From Stentor roeselii (lineage: Eukaryota; Ciliophora; Heterotrichea; Heterotrichida; Stentoridae): a stretch of 64,000 nt of DNA. The position numbers were made by a program, and so were the translations under genes. Numbering within the stretch: position 1 is the first letter of the stretch; every line of letters begins with the position of its first letter. The stretch lies in NCBI GenBank assembly GCA_006503475.1, contig RSEH01000011.1, forward strand, positions 124,001-188,000, in the 5' to 3' direction. Below, in pieces: positions 18,215-28,196 of the stretch. Below the pieces are notes generated by a model. The model had not been told where the DNA came from. It did no database searches and saw only the letters and a list, made by a program, of their open reading frames with translations.

Positions 18215-18265
18215 TTATTTCTTTTGTGAATTGATTTCAATACATTCGGCCATAATTCGCTAAAC
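18215..18265. promoter_or_regulatory. 51-nt bidirectional spacer, AP endonuclease / WDR47-like
   Basis: The whole intergenic distance between two divergent ATGs. On the minus side the start context is 'gaaataaATG'. No further motif is evident. Confidence 0.4.
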
Positions 18266-20194
18266 ATGTCAGTTCAAAGGGAAAAACCGATCCTTGTTAT
18301 TCTTGATTATCTCAAAAATTATGAGTTTTACAAGGCACTTATTTCGTTGGAACAAGAGTCGAAAGTCCGCCTGCATTCTTATGGAAAAGAAATCGACTTT
18401 TTGTATGATCTTCTCATGGAAGGCCGGTTCGACGATGCTGAAAAGTTTATCTCCCCATTAAGGTCTCGTCCAGAGTTCAACTACACAAAAGTTTTATTTG
18501 AAATCCGTAAAGAAAAGTTTTTAGAAGCCCTAGAAAATTCCGAATCTCCAAATCTTCAAGAGCTTGTGAGTGCCTTAAAAGAAATCGAGTCTCTATCATC
18601 CAAAGAAGAGTTCAACAACCTATGCTATTGTCTAAGTCTCAACAAAATAACAGACCATCCCGATTATTCAAACTGGGACCAATGGAGAGGCCGATTCAAG
18701 TGTTTCGAAATATGTCTTTCATTTTTCAGTCTTATTTTTCCAATCAACCCTTACGTGCGGTCGTCAGTCAACATTGAAGACCTGCTTCTTTTGAGTCAAA
18801 ACCTGCCTCAATCCCCCAACATGAAGGAAAGTTCAAGGTACAGTCATTCTCTTCAACTCAAGCCTTCTGAGTCGAGTTTTATCATTGAAGACAGTGAGAA
18901 AGAAAAGCCAGATGGAACGAAAAAGTCGGTTTCTTGGAACATGGACGCGAAGGAAGAAAATGAATATTGTGATGAAAGCAAAAAAGTCTTTATTGAAGCG
19001 ATTGACGTACCTTCTGAAACGCCTCATGACTTGATCTCGGAGCATGAATCTGAAAAATATGTTCCGACTAACTTGGAACTCATGAAACAATTCGACCCCA
19101 GTTATCTTAGAGAAATTTCTCAGGTTAAAGATGTTCAGCCTATACGCGCAGCAAGTTTTAATAATGATGGAGACTACTTCGTACTTGGGACTAACTCGAA
19201 AAGTCTTAAGGTCTGCTCTTTGCATAATATTGTTGATGGACTTATTTATAATGAACAGCAGGGAAGGGAACAGTATATTGATGTCGTTTTTGAAATGCAT
19301 GCTGTTCATATTGGATCGGTTTATTGTGTTGATTGGAGCTACTCTGGAAAGTTTATTGCTTCTGGGTCTAATGATAAGACTATCAAATTACTTAAATGTC
19401 CTGATTTTTTAACATTGCAGGAAAATAACTCTGAGACTGTCATCTATTCCAATGGAAAGTTTATTAATGGTGAAGGAGATTTACCGGATATCATGGAAAA
19501 GTCACTTACAGGCCATGACGGTACAGTCCGAACAGTTTTATTCAACCCCGTAGACGATAAGTTTCTTTACAGTGGAGGTTTGGGAAACGCTTCTCTAAAG
19601 GTTTGGAATACTGAAACAGGATCTTGTCTATCAAGTCTTCACGAGCACAAAGGTGCAATATACGGCATCGCAGCTTCAGGTGACGGGCAGGTCATTTCTT
19701 CAGTAGGAACTGACAGAAAAATAAGGATCTGGGACGTAAAATCAAGCAAATGTTCTTTCAGTATGAATGCTGAAAGTTTCAGTGATATGAACTCGGTTTC
19801 TTTAAACTTCGGAGCGAATAACTTCAGGTCCATGACTCATTCAAAAGTTGCTTCTATTTATTCAGGTAAGCAAGGAGAACTACTCAATCAAAAAATCATC
19901 GCCGTGGGGCATAATGATGGAGTTGTCAGTTTGTGGGACTTAACTGCTGGGAAGCTCTTCAGTAAGTTCACTTTTCATACTTTGGAATGTAGAAGTGTTG
20001 AATTCTCTTCTAATGCTAATTGGCTCGCTACTGGAAGTTTTGACTGTTCACTGGGAATAGTTGAGGTGATGAAAGGTCAAGTCTTTAAGTTCGATCACCA
20101 CAATGATAAAATAGTTAGCGTCAGATGGCATCCAACCCTTCCTATTTTACTCTCAACCTCAGCCGATAAAACAGCCCGGATATTTTCAATATAA
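18266..20194 (+). CDS. WDR47-like LisH/CTLH plus WD40 protein
   Basis: 642 residues. The N-terminal about 110 residues ('ILVILDYLKNYEFYKALISL', 'DDAEKFISPLRSRPEF', 'EIRKEKFLEAL') match the LisH-CTLH region of WDR47, including the 'LDGQWDEVLQFIQPL'-type block. A low-complexity linker (about 190-275) precedes WD40 repeats from about 285 to the end ('GSNDKTIKLLK', 'GHDGTVRTVLFNPVDDKFLYSGG', 'RKIRIWDV', 'TSADKTARIFSI'). WDR47 works with CAMSAP at microtubule minus ends and in ciliary central-pair assembly, which suits a ciliate. The start ATG is directly followed by conserved sequence. Confidence 0.8.
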   Translation: MSVQREKPILVILDYLKNYEFYKALISLEQESKVRLHSYGKEIDFLYDLLMEGRFDDAEKFISPLRSRPEFNYTKVLFEIRKEKFLEALENSESPNLQELVSALKEIESLSSKEEFNNLCYCLSLNKITDHPDYSNWDQWRGRFKCFEICLSFFSLIFPINPYVRSSVNIEDLLLLSQNLPQSPNMKESSRYSHSLQLKPSESSFIIEDSEKEKPDGTKKSVSWNMDAKEENEYCDESKKVFIEAIDVPSETPHDLISEHESEKYVPTNLELMKQFDPSYLREISQVKDVQPIRAASFNNDGDYFVLGTNSKSLKVCSLHNIVDGLIYNEQQGREQYIDVVFEMHAVHIGSVYCVDWSYSGKFIASGSNDKTIKLLKCPDFLTLQENNSETVIYSNGKFINGEGDLPDIMEKSLTGHDGTVRTVLFNPVDDKFLYSGGLGNASLKVWNTETGSCLSSLHEHKGAIYGIAASGDGQVISSVGTDRKIRIWDVKSSKCSFSMNAESFSDMNSVSLNFGANNFRSMTHSKVASIYSGKQGELLNQKIIAVGHNDGVVSLWDLTAGKLFSKFTFHTLECRSVEFSSNANWLATGSFDCSLGIVEVMKGQVFKFDHHNDKIVSVRWHPTLPILLSTSADKTARIFSI

Positions 20195-20333
20195 TCAAAT
20201 AGTCTAGAATCATTCTGTAAATATTTCATCTCAAAAAATCAATCCTCTCTAAAATCTCAAACAATAAAAATTTTTTCTTTTTTCAATAAAAAAACCCAGA
20301 ATTTTTCTCTGGAATTGACAAGATTGCATATAA

Positions 20334-20600
20334 ATGGATATAAATATTATGACTCAGTATGTAGCCCCTGGTTGTCCAATAATGCACCCAAGATTACGTG
20401 AAGTGCTTCAAGCCTCAGCTCCTCTAAGTCCAATGACAGTTCCAAGAGACTCATCACAGCCAAGAGCCGGAGACCTTCACACAATCCACCAAAACACAAA
20501 AGACGAGCAAGATTCCTTAACCCTTAAAGAAAAACAAGAAAAAAGCGAGGTTCGTCTAAGTCTAGACTCAGTCCTCCTTCGAAGACGAAAATGTAAATAG
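20334..20600 (+). CDS. Small unknown protein (88 residues)
   Basis: The ORF begins at 'gcatataaATGG'. A second ATG 15 nt on ('MTQYVAPGCP') may be the real start if the TATAAA element is a promoter instead of leader. The product has a Pro-rich first half and a Lys/Glu/Arg-rich second half ending 'RRRKCK'. No domain recognised. It sits alone between the WDR47-like gene (139 nt upstream) and a convergent membrane-protein gene. Spacing and codon composition look gene-like, but evidence is thin. Confidence 0.45.
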   Translation: MDINIMTQYVAPGCPIMHPRLREVLQASAPLSPMTVPRDSSQPRAGDLHTIHQNTKDEQDSLTLKEKQEKSEVRLSLDSVLLRRRKCK

Positions 20601-20711
20601 TAAACCTTTTTCTTCAATTTTCCATATCTTCTCTATTTAAAGCAAAAATTAACGATTTCTATTCCCTCAGCTTGGTTTTAATCCTGCCAGTCCAAACGAT
20701 ATCCTAATTTA

Positions 20712-21500
20712 TTACTTGCCAGCATGAAGGACCCTTCTATAAATAATGTTAAACTGGTTCTGATGCACTTCATATCCTCGATCATTGATATCCCGTCTGG
20801 CGATTTTCTGCTGCAAGACCAACAAAAAGTAGATACAGCAGGTCTTAAAGTAAGCGACCATGTAAATGCTTAACTCGAAGCTGACCACAGGAGAAATAAC
20901 GACTGAGACCAGAAATCCAGCCAAGGCAAACATGAGCCAACTGGCAGTGATCCAGACCCTTAAAGCTGTGGCAAAGACAAGACAAGCCACAAGCCAAAAA
21001 ATGTCCCAAACATAAACAGAAGTCAACATCTTGCCCGGCACGTAAATCACAATGCTGCCCATCCGCGCAAGGACAAGTCTTGAACTCGCAGCTAAAAAGT
21101 TTACTTGAAAGTAAACAACCAACATGAAAGCGATCACTACTAACAACAGGACTAGGCTAGAAACAAATAAATATTTCGATGTCGGCTGAAAATTCTGCTT
21201 TGTTGCCATAAACGAGTTCATGTCGTTTAAAACTGCGAATATCAAGGGACTCACTAAAACTTCTAAAAAGATACGTGCGAAGCTTAGGTTGTATAAAATG
21301 TTTCCTGAGTCCCAACCGAAACCTGTCGCGATTATCTATGTTTGGGTTACCATGTTGGATAACATGTTCAGAACACCCAGCCAGAAGAGAAGGATGTAAG
21401 TTTTTTGGGCTTTTACTCCCCCGCAGGACCAGGCGATGTAGATTAGACCGTGGACTCCTAAAGTTCCGAAGTAAAAAGAAGACATGAAGCTGTAAGACAT
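20712..21500 (-). CDS. Multi-pass membrane protein, unknown family (one 15-nt intron)
   Basis: CDS is complement(join(20712..21335,21351..21500)), 257 residues. Exon 1 (50 codons) starts 'MSYSFMSSFYFGTLGVHGL' and holds the first helix and part of the second. Exon 2 continues 'IIATGFGWDSGNILYNLSFA' and holds five or so more helices, ending in a cytoplasmic-looking basic tail ('RRVLHAGK'). In total about seven hydrophobic segments. I do not recognise the family; a small 7-TM light- or ligand-sensing fold is one possibility, but no retinal-Lys motif is evident. The unspliced frame would stop at the intron-terminal TAG. ATG context is 'gaataaATG'; 228 nt separate it from the divergent PDE start. 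Confidence 0.75.
21336..21350 (-). other. 15-nt intron in multi-pass membrane-protein gene
   Basis: Sense sequence gtaacccaaacatag, phase 0, A at position 10. Splicing joins 'LSNM' to 'IIATG' and turns two ORFs into one hydrophobic protein. Confidence 0.88.
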
Positions 21501-21728
21501 TTATTCGATGATTTGAGTTTTTAGGATTTTATGAAATACTTGGATTTGGTTTAAGGGTTTCAGGTTGAATAACATGGAAATAATTATTTTGAATTCAGAA
21601 TTTAAAGATTTTCTATTAAAGGTTGAAAATTATGCAAGATAAAATTTCATATTGGAAGGGAGTTGGAAGCTAATAACTTCATTAAATTATTCATTCTTTA
21701 TTCATTTATTCATTTGTTTACTAAAATT

Positions 21729-23927
21729 ATGGATGATTTTGACGCGCAAAATAGTAAACTCAAAGTTCCTCAGAATGAACTGGAAGAAGGTAAGATTTAT
21801 ACTTTGCTCAATCGAGATGAAAATGAAAAAAGAACACTGCCTGTTGACCCAAATTTCGCAAAGTTCTATGATAAGGGTGCGGATAAAGACTATAAAAAAT
21901 ATTTGTTTCTAGGGAAATCTGAAGACAAGTTATCTGATATTGTTGTTGGAAAGTTGTGGGTTTTCTTCATTTATATGGGACTTACTTGTTTCTGTTATAT
22001 AGTCTTTACAGGATTGGCTTATTCGGGAGGGAGTTTGAGTTACAATCAGATGATTTTTCATGTTTTGAGCAATGTTTTGATTCCAGTTACTTCTTCATTA
22101 TCGTTGGTGTTACTTAAAAGTCCAAGAATTTTAATAGAATACATCCACGTTATCTTTACTTGCATCAGCTTTATTTACTGTTCTTACTTGATTCTTGGAA
22201 GCCGAGTTTTTCTAGCAAAATTAATGAACGAAGATGAAAGCGAGTTCGAAATCCCTTTAAACCTCTCAATAATTGGTTTTTCGATAATCCTTAGATTTTT
22301 ACTTTTCCACAGTTTTTTCTCAACTCTCCTCCACAACACTTCAATAATTCTAGAGTATCTGATTCTGACATTCCTCACCAAGACTTACTCATTGAATAAT
22401 TTTTGCCAGTTTTTCATCTTACTAATCTTTTTAATTCTTCAGATTATCGATGTGAAACACACAGAACTAGACCAAAAAAAGGTTTTTTGGCTTCAGTTCC
22501 AGTACGAAAAATCATTCAAAACAAGTCTTTCGAACAGATTTGAAGACTGTGACCCATCAATGCACACAGAGACAGAGATTCTAATAAATTCTCTTGACTC
22601 AGTTAAGAAGACTTTAAAACAGTGCTGCCTGGTGATAATTTATAAAGACATAAAAGATAGTTTAAAACTCGCTCAAGTAAAACTAGAAAACATAAAACAA
22701 AGACTTGGAAAAGGTCTTTATCTAAACGAGGTAAAAATCGAACAACACGAAAACATGGACCCTGAAGATAAAAAGTTCATCTATCAGAACTTCATTGATT
22801 TTTCGCATATCAACACTCCTGAACGCTCAGCAGTTACTGAACTGACTGTCTTCGAATTCAAAGAATTTCCTGAAAGCTTCCCTTTTAGCCACTACGGAAT
22901 AGAAAAACTCGAAAGTGTCTTGTCACTGTTCGGTAAAAACTGGAGTTTTGATATCTGGTTCATTCACAACGCAACAGGTCAAAGCGTGTCCATCATCGGT
23001 AAGTACCTATTCCAAAAATGGCAATTTAACGATTTTCTAAGCCAATCATCTGAAGTAACAGACGAATTTTTCATAAAAATTGAATCAGGCTACAACAAAA
23101 ACCCTTATCACAACGCATGTCACGCTGCAGACGTTCTCCACACCCAACTTTTTTTCATAGCCCAGTCCGACCTAGCGAAGACTTTAACCCAATTAGACAT
23201 AGTATGCTGCATAATCGCATCATGTGGACACGACATAGGCCACCCAGCTCTCACAAATCGTTTCCTCGTAAACAACTGCGACGACATTGCAGTGACTTAC
23301 AACGACTTCTCAGTTCTCGAAAACATGCACTCAGCAAAGACCTTCAGCATCCTTCGTTCTCCAGGCTACAACATCTTAGAAAACCTTTCAAATGAAGACT
23401 GGCTGAAAAGTCGAAAGATGATAATCGAGATGATTTTAGAAACTGACATGTCTAAACATTTCGAAATTCTTGGAAAGTTTAGAACTCGTGTAATTACACT
23501 TTCGAACCTTGATATTACGATTTTTGATGATAAGTGTCAGGTTCTTGGAATGGCTTTGAAGTGTGCTGATATCGGGCACAGTGCAAAGGACTACGACTTG
23601 CATGAAAAGTGGAGCATGATGGTCTGTGAAGAGTTCTTCAGGCAGGGAGACATTGAAAAGTCTAGGGGACAGGCTGTGTCGATGTACTGTGATCGTGAAA
23701 CTACGGATATTCCTAAGAGTCAGGCAGGGTTTATTAAAAATATTTGTCTTCCGTTGTATGAGGTCTGGGCTTTTTACCTTAAAAGTGAAACTGTTGAAAA
23801 GTTTTCTTTGGGGCAGCTGAGGAATAATCTTGAGTTTTGGAGTCAGAAGAAAAAAAGAAGGTCCACTGTTAAACCGGATGACTATAAAATGTTGGAGAAA
23901 TTTAAAAGGATTCAAACTTCTGGATAA
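21729..23927 (+). CDS. Membrane-bound 3',5'-cyclic nucleotide phosphodiesterase
   Basis: 732 residues from the ATG at 21729; the frame is open upstream to a TTG only. Residues about 60-270 hold roughly six hydrophobic helices. The C-terminal catalytic domain has the class I PDE metal motifs: 'YHNACHAADVLH' (about 458-469), 'CGHDIGHPALTN' (about 499) and 'KCADIGHSAKDYDLHEKWS' (about 610). It would hydrolyse cAMP and/or cGMP; specificity cannot be read with confidence. The pairing of N-terminal membrane helices with a PDE domain is common in ciliates. No intron visible. It runs divergently from the multi-pass membrane gene. Confidence 0.9.
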   Translation: MDDFDAQNSKLKVPQNELEEGKIYTLLNRDENEKRTLPVDPNFAKFYDKGADKDYKKYLFLGKSEDKLSDIVVGKLWVFFIYMGLTCFCYIVFTGLAYSGGSLSYNQMIFHVLSNVLIPVTSSLSLVLLKSPRILIEYIHVIFTCISFIYCSYLILGSRVFLAKLMNEDESEFEIPLNLSIIGFSIILRFLLFHSFFSTLLHNTSIILEYLILTFLTKTYSLNNFCQFFILLIFLILQIIDVKHTELDQKKVFWLQFQYEKSFKTSLSNRFEDCDPSMHTETEILINSLDSVKKTLKQCCLVIIYKDIKDSLKLAQVKLENIKQRLGKGLYLNEVKIEQHENMDPEDKKFIYQNFIDFSHINTPERSAVTELTVFEFKEFPESFPFSHYGIEKLESVLSLFGKNWSFDIWFIHNATGQSVSIIGKYLFQKWQFNDFLSQSSEVTDEFFIKIESGYNKNPYHNACHAADVLHTQLFFIAQSDLAKTLTQLDIVCCIIASCGHDIGHPALTNRFLVNNCDDIAVTYNDFSVLENMHSAKTFSILRSPGYNILENLSNEDWLKSRKMIIEMILETDMSKHFEILGKFRTRVITLSNLDITIFDDKCQVLGMALKCADIGHSAKDYDLHEKWSMMVCEEFFRQGDIEKSRGQAVSMYCDRETTDIPKSQAGFIKNICLPLYEVWAFYLKSETVEKFSLGQLRNNLEFWSQKKKRRSTVKPDDYKMLEKFKRIQTSG

Positions 23928-24232
23928 TGAGAAGGGTTGATTTAATAGAGTTTTGAATAAAGAGGGTTTTTGAGTTTTTTTTAAGGGTTATAGGGAAAGA
24001 CATGGAATAGGTTTTTGATTAGAATTTAATTAAATTGATAATAGTTTGAAATTTTAATTTTTTTTTTTAGTATTTATCAACTAAACCAAAGAACTCGATT
24101 TCTTTATGATCTTATAATCCTCTATAATTTCTTCAGTTATTTCAGAAGTTTAAACCCTATCTCCTAAAATTCTCAGTTCTATCAATCAAATCCTCTCTAT
24201 TTTCCCTTATCTAAATAACTTTCATTAAAAAA
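23928..24232. other. Intergenic spacer
   Basis: 305 nt, AT-rich. It is G-rich and C-poor just after the PDE gene, has a T tract near 24058-24068, then turns C-rich before the next start. No gene or RNA recognised. Confidence 0.5.
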
Positions 24233-25186
24233 ATGCTTGGCGATTCATTAATCCACAATGTTTCAAAACAATCCCACCAGAGTCTCTACGAGTTAAATTT
24301 TTTCCTGACCCTTCTTCAATCACGTCCTCGTAAATCTCTTTACCTAAACATTCCAGAGACTTTAATCTACGGTTTTGGCTTTCAATCAGCAACTCTGATA
24401 TGCACGGACAATTCCTCATCAGAACTCGTGATAGAAGAAGGTATCTCATCAGGAGGGGTATACGAAATTTTCCAATTTTTTCAAGAAAAAATCGAGTCAG
24501 GTAGTCCTATCGCAGTGCTTAAAACACAGCCAAGGTCTCACGATAAGTGCAAAATCTTGTTAACATTAAGAGACCTGGCTTCAGCCTGGGAAAATCGAAA
24601 GCGTTACGCTGAAGGTATCGTGATTCAAAGGTTTATCAATTCAGGGTCTCCTGTGAAAGTTGCTAAAGTGAGGTACTCTCTCAACTCAGCCTTTACTTCA
24701 ATGAAAATTTTTACCAGGTCAAGAATTTTGGCGCATCTTTCTCAAGCCTTGAATCCTTTGAGTAGAGCTTCTGGAGTCAGAATCAATGAAAACTCGAATT
24801 TTCTTGTGAAGAAGAAGGATTTGACTAAGGTTAAAGAGGAAATTCTTGATTATGCTGTTAGGTGTCAGGTTCTTGGACTTGCTCAAGCTATTGAAAAGGT
24901 TTATTCAGCAAAAAAAGAATGCAAGGTGGATTGGGTTGAGACTAGCTGGGTACCTGACTTGAAGGGGGTTTTTTTTTTGGTTAATGTCACATTTTTTAAG
25001 ATACTTTATCTTGTTGAAAAAGAACTTCCGAAGGCTATCAGACATTTCAAGAATCAGAGTGAAGATGTCAGCGCTTTTAGAGTCTTGTTTCGAAGTAAGA
25101 AAAATGTGAAGAGTTGCAAAAAAATAGAAAAATTGAGGAGTTCTTGTCAGAGTGTTAAAACGGTTAAGAGGGTCTTTTTAAAATAA
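24233..25186 (+). CDS. Unknown protein, 317 residues
   Basis: ATG in the context 'ttaaaaaaATG'. Mixed alpha/beta-looking composition in the first 100 residues ('SLYLNIPETLIYGFGFQSAT', 'ELVIEEGISSGGVYEIF'). Later there are basic helical stretches ('VKKKDLTKVKEEILDYAVRC') and a strongly basic tail ('FRSKKNVKSCKKIEKLRSSC'). A short hydrophobic stretch near 245-262 ('GVFFLVNVTFFKILYLV') could be a buried strand or a weak membrane segment. No family recognised. Length, composition and position support a real gene; it is convergent with the coiled-coil gene to its right. Confidence 0.65.
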   Translation: MLGDSLIHNVSKQSHQSLYELNFFLTLLQSRPRKSLYLNIPETLIYGFGFQSATLICTDNSSSELVIEEGISSGGVYEIFQFFQEKIESGSPIAVLKTQPRSHDKCKILLTLRDLASAWENRKRYAEGIVIQRFINSGSPVKVAKVRYSLNSAFTSMKIFTRSRILAHLSQALNPLSRASGVRINENSNFLVKKKDLTKVKEEILDYAVRCQVLGLAQAIEKVYSAKKECKVDWVETSWVPDLKGVFFLVNVTFFKILYLVEKELPKAIRHFKNQSEDVSAFRVLFRSKKNVKSCKKIEKLRSSCQSVKTVKRVFLK

Positions 25187-25477
25187 AAGTTTTTTAGAAG
25201 GACTCTGTTTTTGTGATTATTTATCAAAGTTTCGGTATTGGATATAATATCTGTAATTCTTTATAGGAATTAATTTGAGCTGATTTGTCCAAACAACAGT
25301 AATTTATGTTAAAAAATTTGAAATAAAATATCATTCAAAATTTTAACTACCTTCAATAATTCTCAAGTAAAACCCTTATATTCAATAATATCTAAAAATT
25401 CCTCATCCCCTCATCAAATTAACTCTAAAACTACCCCTCTCCCTAAATCCTTCGCTAAGCGAAAATTAGTTAAATAC

Positions 25478-26587
25478 TTACCTCTTAAACCTACTCCCAC
25501 TACACTTGGAAGTATTTTTAATAAGTAAAACATTTAACTGGCTTTCAATCCAACTGTTCCATTTATGAAGAGGCACGGCTAAACCCACAGCACTTCTATA
25601 AAGTTCCTTTGAATTAACAGGAAGACTCGAAAACTGGCAACAATTGATCTTGATATTATTGAGAGTCTAAATATTTCTGACCATATTAAAAAATATCTCT
25701 TCTGTAAACTCTTGCACGAACCTCGGTTTCGGTTCAATTAAAAAACTTTGCAACGAAACAATTTCCCAGTTTTTCGCTAAACTGATAAAAGAGTTGTTGC
25801 AAGTAGCGCAGACTTCAGGAGAACTTTTCAGTTCTGAGTAAAAATCATTAGATTCTGATTCGCCTTTGTCAATAACAGTCTTCAGACTCACCCTTCCAGG
25901 GGTGTTAGACAAAACGCTTTCAACATCAGTTGAAGCCTGACGAAAAAGCTCAGAATTTCTCTGTTTAACTGAAATAATAGCTTCTAAAGCCAGTACTTTT
26001 TCAGTAAGTTCGTTACAAACCATTTCGACCTCCTTTTTTTCCTCTACATAAAAGTCACTCATGAGTTTATCGTAGTCTTCTCGGAAGTGGTCTTTGACAT
26101 TAGAGATCTCTGCCGAAAACCTTTCAAAAGAAATTGAACCAAGTCGTTCTAGAGTCGAATTTTTGATTTGTTCTCGAAGGACAGATGAGTGTTGTTGCTT
26201 CCAGTGATGGACTTCATCTTCTAGTTTGTGGATTGTGTGATTGTTTTCAAGTATTTTGTCTTCAAGACTATGGTTTTCTTCTTTCATTTTTAGAAGATCT
26301 TGTGATAGGTATTCGATTTTTTGGGAAAATTTCTCGGATTCTTGGATTTTTGATGATAGAAGGTTGTTGTTTTTTATCAGAAGCTTTGCTATCCCTATGC
26401 AGGCGATTAAATCGTTTTCTCGATGTTTGATCTCGCCTAAGGCGTGCTTTAGTTGGCTTTCGAAGTCTTTGCCATCTGAGGGACGTGAGTCTGAATAAGG
26501 ATTTTTCAGCTCTTTTTCAAGGGATTCAAGAAGATTCACGAGTTGGTAGATATCGGAATTGCCTAAAATTCCATGAAAGTTGTCCAT
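25478..26587 (-). CDS. Coiled-coil protein, possible CC1-box dynein adaptor-like (one 15-nt intron)
   Basis: CDS is complement(join(25478..25666,25682..26587)), 364 residues. The first exon alone is a 306-residue ORF; splicing out 15 nt adds 62 residues ('TLNNIKINCCQFSSLP...'), ending TAA at 25478. Coiled coil runs from about 45 to 145. The segment 'ENDLIACIGIAKLLIKNN' (about 57-74) resembles the CC1 box of BICD/HAP1/Spindly adaptors (AAxxGxxLL type), but the small-residue pair is imperfect (IACIG). That is suggestive only. A CxxC occurs near 266 ('VCATCNNSF'). A generic coiled-coil protein is the safe reading. Confidence 0.65.
25667..25681 (-). other. 15-nt intron in coiled-coil gene
   Basis: Sense sequence gtcagaaatatttag (GTC at the 5' end instead of GTA/GTG), phase 0, A at position 10. 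Its last three bases are an in-frame TAG. Downstream the frame is open for 62 more codons with coding-like composition, unlike the AT-rich flank beyond 25478. Confidence 0.75.
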
Positions 26588-26813
26588 ATAATTACTGGTT
26601 GTAAATATTAAACATATGATTACTTAATTTAAATTCCTATTGTTTTTAGCAAAAAGTAACAAAAATGTTAGACGATGTAAGCCACAAACCTCCAATCAAA
26701 ACCCTTCAAACACTAATAAAAAATCCATTCACAATAATCCAAAACTCTATAACTTTCAAACTAAAGTCAACAAACAACCCTATCCCAAGATATAATACAA
26801 ATTCTTCTAATAA

Positions 26814-28196
26814 ATGGATGAAGTTAAAAGGCCTCAAAAAGATAGCAGCTCCGGGGCCTTGGTCTTTAAAAGTATTTCACTGCACGCGACGCGGTACACC
26901 TTATGGTCCAAAACATCAACAGGGGAGCCAACGGAATTTCTAGTCTCTTCCATAATTCCCTGTTTCAAGTTATCCAACAGCTTCAAAAACTCACTCCAGA
27001 GGTTCTTTCGTGACTTAAAAAAACATCCATCCTCATCCCCAGTAGTTTCCGCATCTCCAGCTCTGTTCAACCCTCAAGAAATCGACCTGATCACAGTGAC
27101 TTCCCTTCCAACAAGCAGCAATGACCTGTTCTTTCCGCTTATCCAATCCCAAAGCTTCGACAAGTCTCACTACGAGTCAGCAATCGAGAAAATCTCTTCA
27201 AAAGTCGAGAACTTCGAAGAATTCGAGGTTTTAACAGTTCTCGACCTATGCATTCCTTTTTTTACTTTTCAAGTTCAAGGAAACGCGCTAAAACTTTTAA
27301 TGCATTTGGTACTTCCAAGTGTTTCATTCAACATGCAACCGATTTCGAGTCTTAAACTTGTGTCGACTTCACTTTGCCAGAACTTGGCGAAAAAAGAGCG
27401 GCGGGATTTTTCTGCTGGTTTTATGGCTGTTGACGCCAAAATGAGACTTTTGCCTTTAAAGCTCGCTGATAAAAATGTGCTTAAATATCCTTTGGTTGGA
27501 GTCTGGGCAACTGGATGTCGAGATGATTTTGCTAAGGATGGAAATCTTTGGGCTTTGTTTGTCAGGTTTGTTGAAACTGTTTCGGTTAAAGAAAGAATTT
27601 CACTTAATCCTCCTGCTGGATCTTTTATTTTTACTAACTTTGCACAGAAAATCATGTTTTATGAAATTACTTTCAATGGAAAACCCGCTTGGAAAGTTAT
27701 TAGCAAAGCGGTTTCTGCCTCTGCTGCTGAAGTTCGATTTGGAGATGATGGAAATTTTGGGTATTTTAGGAGTTTAAGGGAAAAAAAAAGCTTTACTGCT
27801 TCGACGACTTCTTCAGAAGGAAGGTACAGCAGAGTCAGGGGAAGTTTCGAGTCGTCATCAACTGAAAAGATGATAATGAAGCAGAATGAGAAGTTGAGAA
27901 GCCTTGAAAAACAAATAAACTTGCTTCAGCATGCGCTGAGTGAGCCGAAATTAGTAAATGCTGAGACAAACACGACATCTTACTTTAAAGACTCAAACAG
28001 GATAAGTACTCGAAGACTAAGTAATGAAATCAGGACAAGTGTTGAAGGGTTTCGAGGTAACCCTTTAAGGAATTCATGTAATGTTGAAATAAGGCATGCG
28101 TTTGTAGATGGGACTATTAATGTTCCGAAGATTATTTATAAGCCCGATAGTGAAAGTGATGAAGAGCTTTCTTTAGAACTAAATCAGCATTTTTGA
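26814..28196 (+). CDS. STIL/Ana2/SAS-5-like centriole duplication protein
   Basis: 460 residues. The N-terminal half resembles the conserved STIL N-terminal domain: 'LKYPLVGVWATGC' (about 222-234), then 'LWALFVRFVETVSVKERISL' and 'PAGSFIFTNF', like the STIL pattern PLVGVWLSG...WACxLRF...ER...SGNF. A short isolated coiled coil 'MKQNEKLRSLEKQINLLQ' (about 356-373) matches the STIL/Ana2 central coiled coil in length and style. The C-terminal 60 residues could hold a divergent STAN motif. Such proteins recruit SAS-6 with PLK4 to start centriole or basal-body assembly. The start 'aataaATGG' is preferred; an overlapping ORF at 26665 lies in another frame. Confidence 0.62.
   Translation: MDEVKRPQKDSSSGALVFKSISLHATRYTLWSKTSTGEPTEFLVSSIIPCFKLSNSFKNSLQRFFRDLKKHPSSSPVVSASPALFNPQEIDLITVTSLPTSSNDLFFPLIQSQSFDKSHYESAIEKISSKVENFEEFEVLTVLDLCIPFFTFQVQGNALKLLMHLVLPSVSFNMQPISSLKLVSTSLCQNLAKKERRDFSAGFMAVDAKMRLLPLKLADKNVLKYPLVGVWATGCRDDFAKDGNLWALFVRFVETVSVKERISLNPPAGSFIFTNFAQKIMFYEITFNGKPAWKVISKAVSASAAEVRFGDDGNFGYFRSLREKKSFTASTTSSEGRYSRVRGSFESSSTEKMIMKQNEKLRSLEKQINLLQHALSEPKLVNAETNTTSYFKDSNRISTRRLSNEIRTSVEGFRGNPLRNSCNVEIRHAFVDGTINVPKIIYKPDSESDEELSLELNQHF

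Noticed and set aside
21663-21728. N-terminal extension of the PDE from a TTG
   Set aside because: No ATG in the extension; the ATG at 21729 is adequate and the extension is AT-rich leader.
25451-25463. Inverted repeat TTCGC-TAA-GCGAA near the end of the coiled-coil gene
   Set aside because: A 5-bp stem is too short to call a terminator or structured RNA in a eukaryotic context.
26665-26943. 92-codon plus-strand ORF upstream of the STIL-like gene
   Set aside because: It overlaps the STIL-like start in another frame, and its second half is a shadow of that gene.
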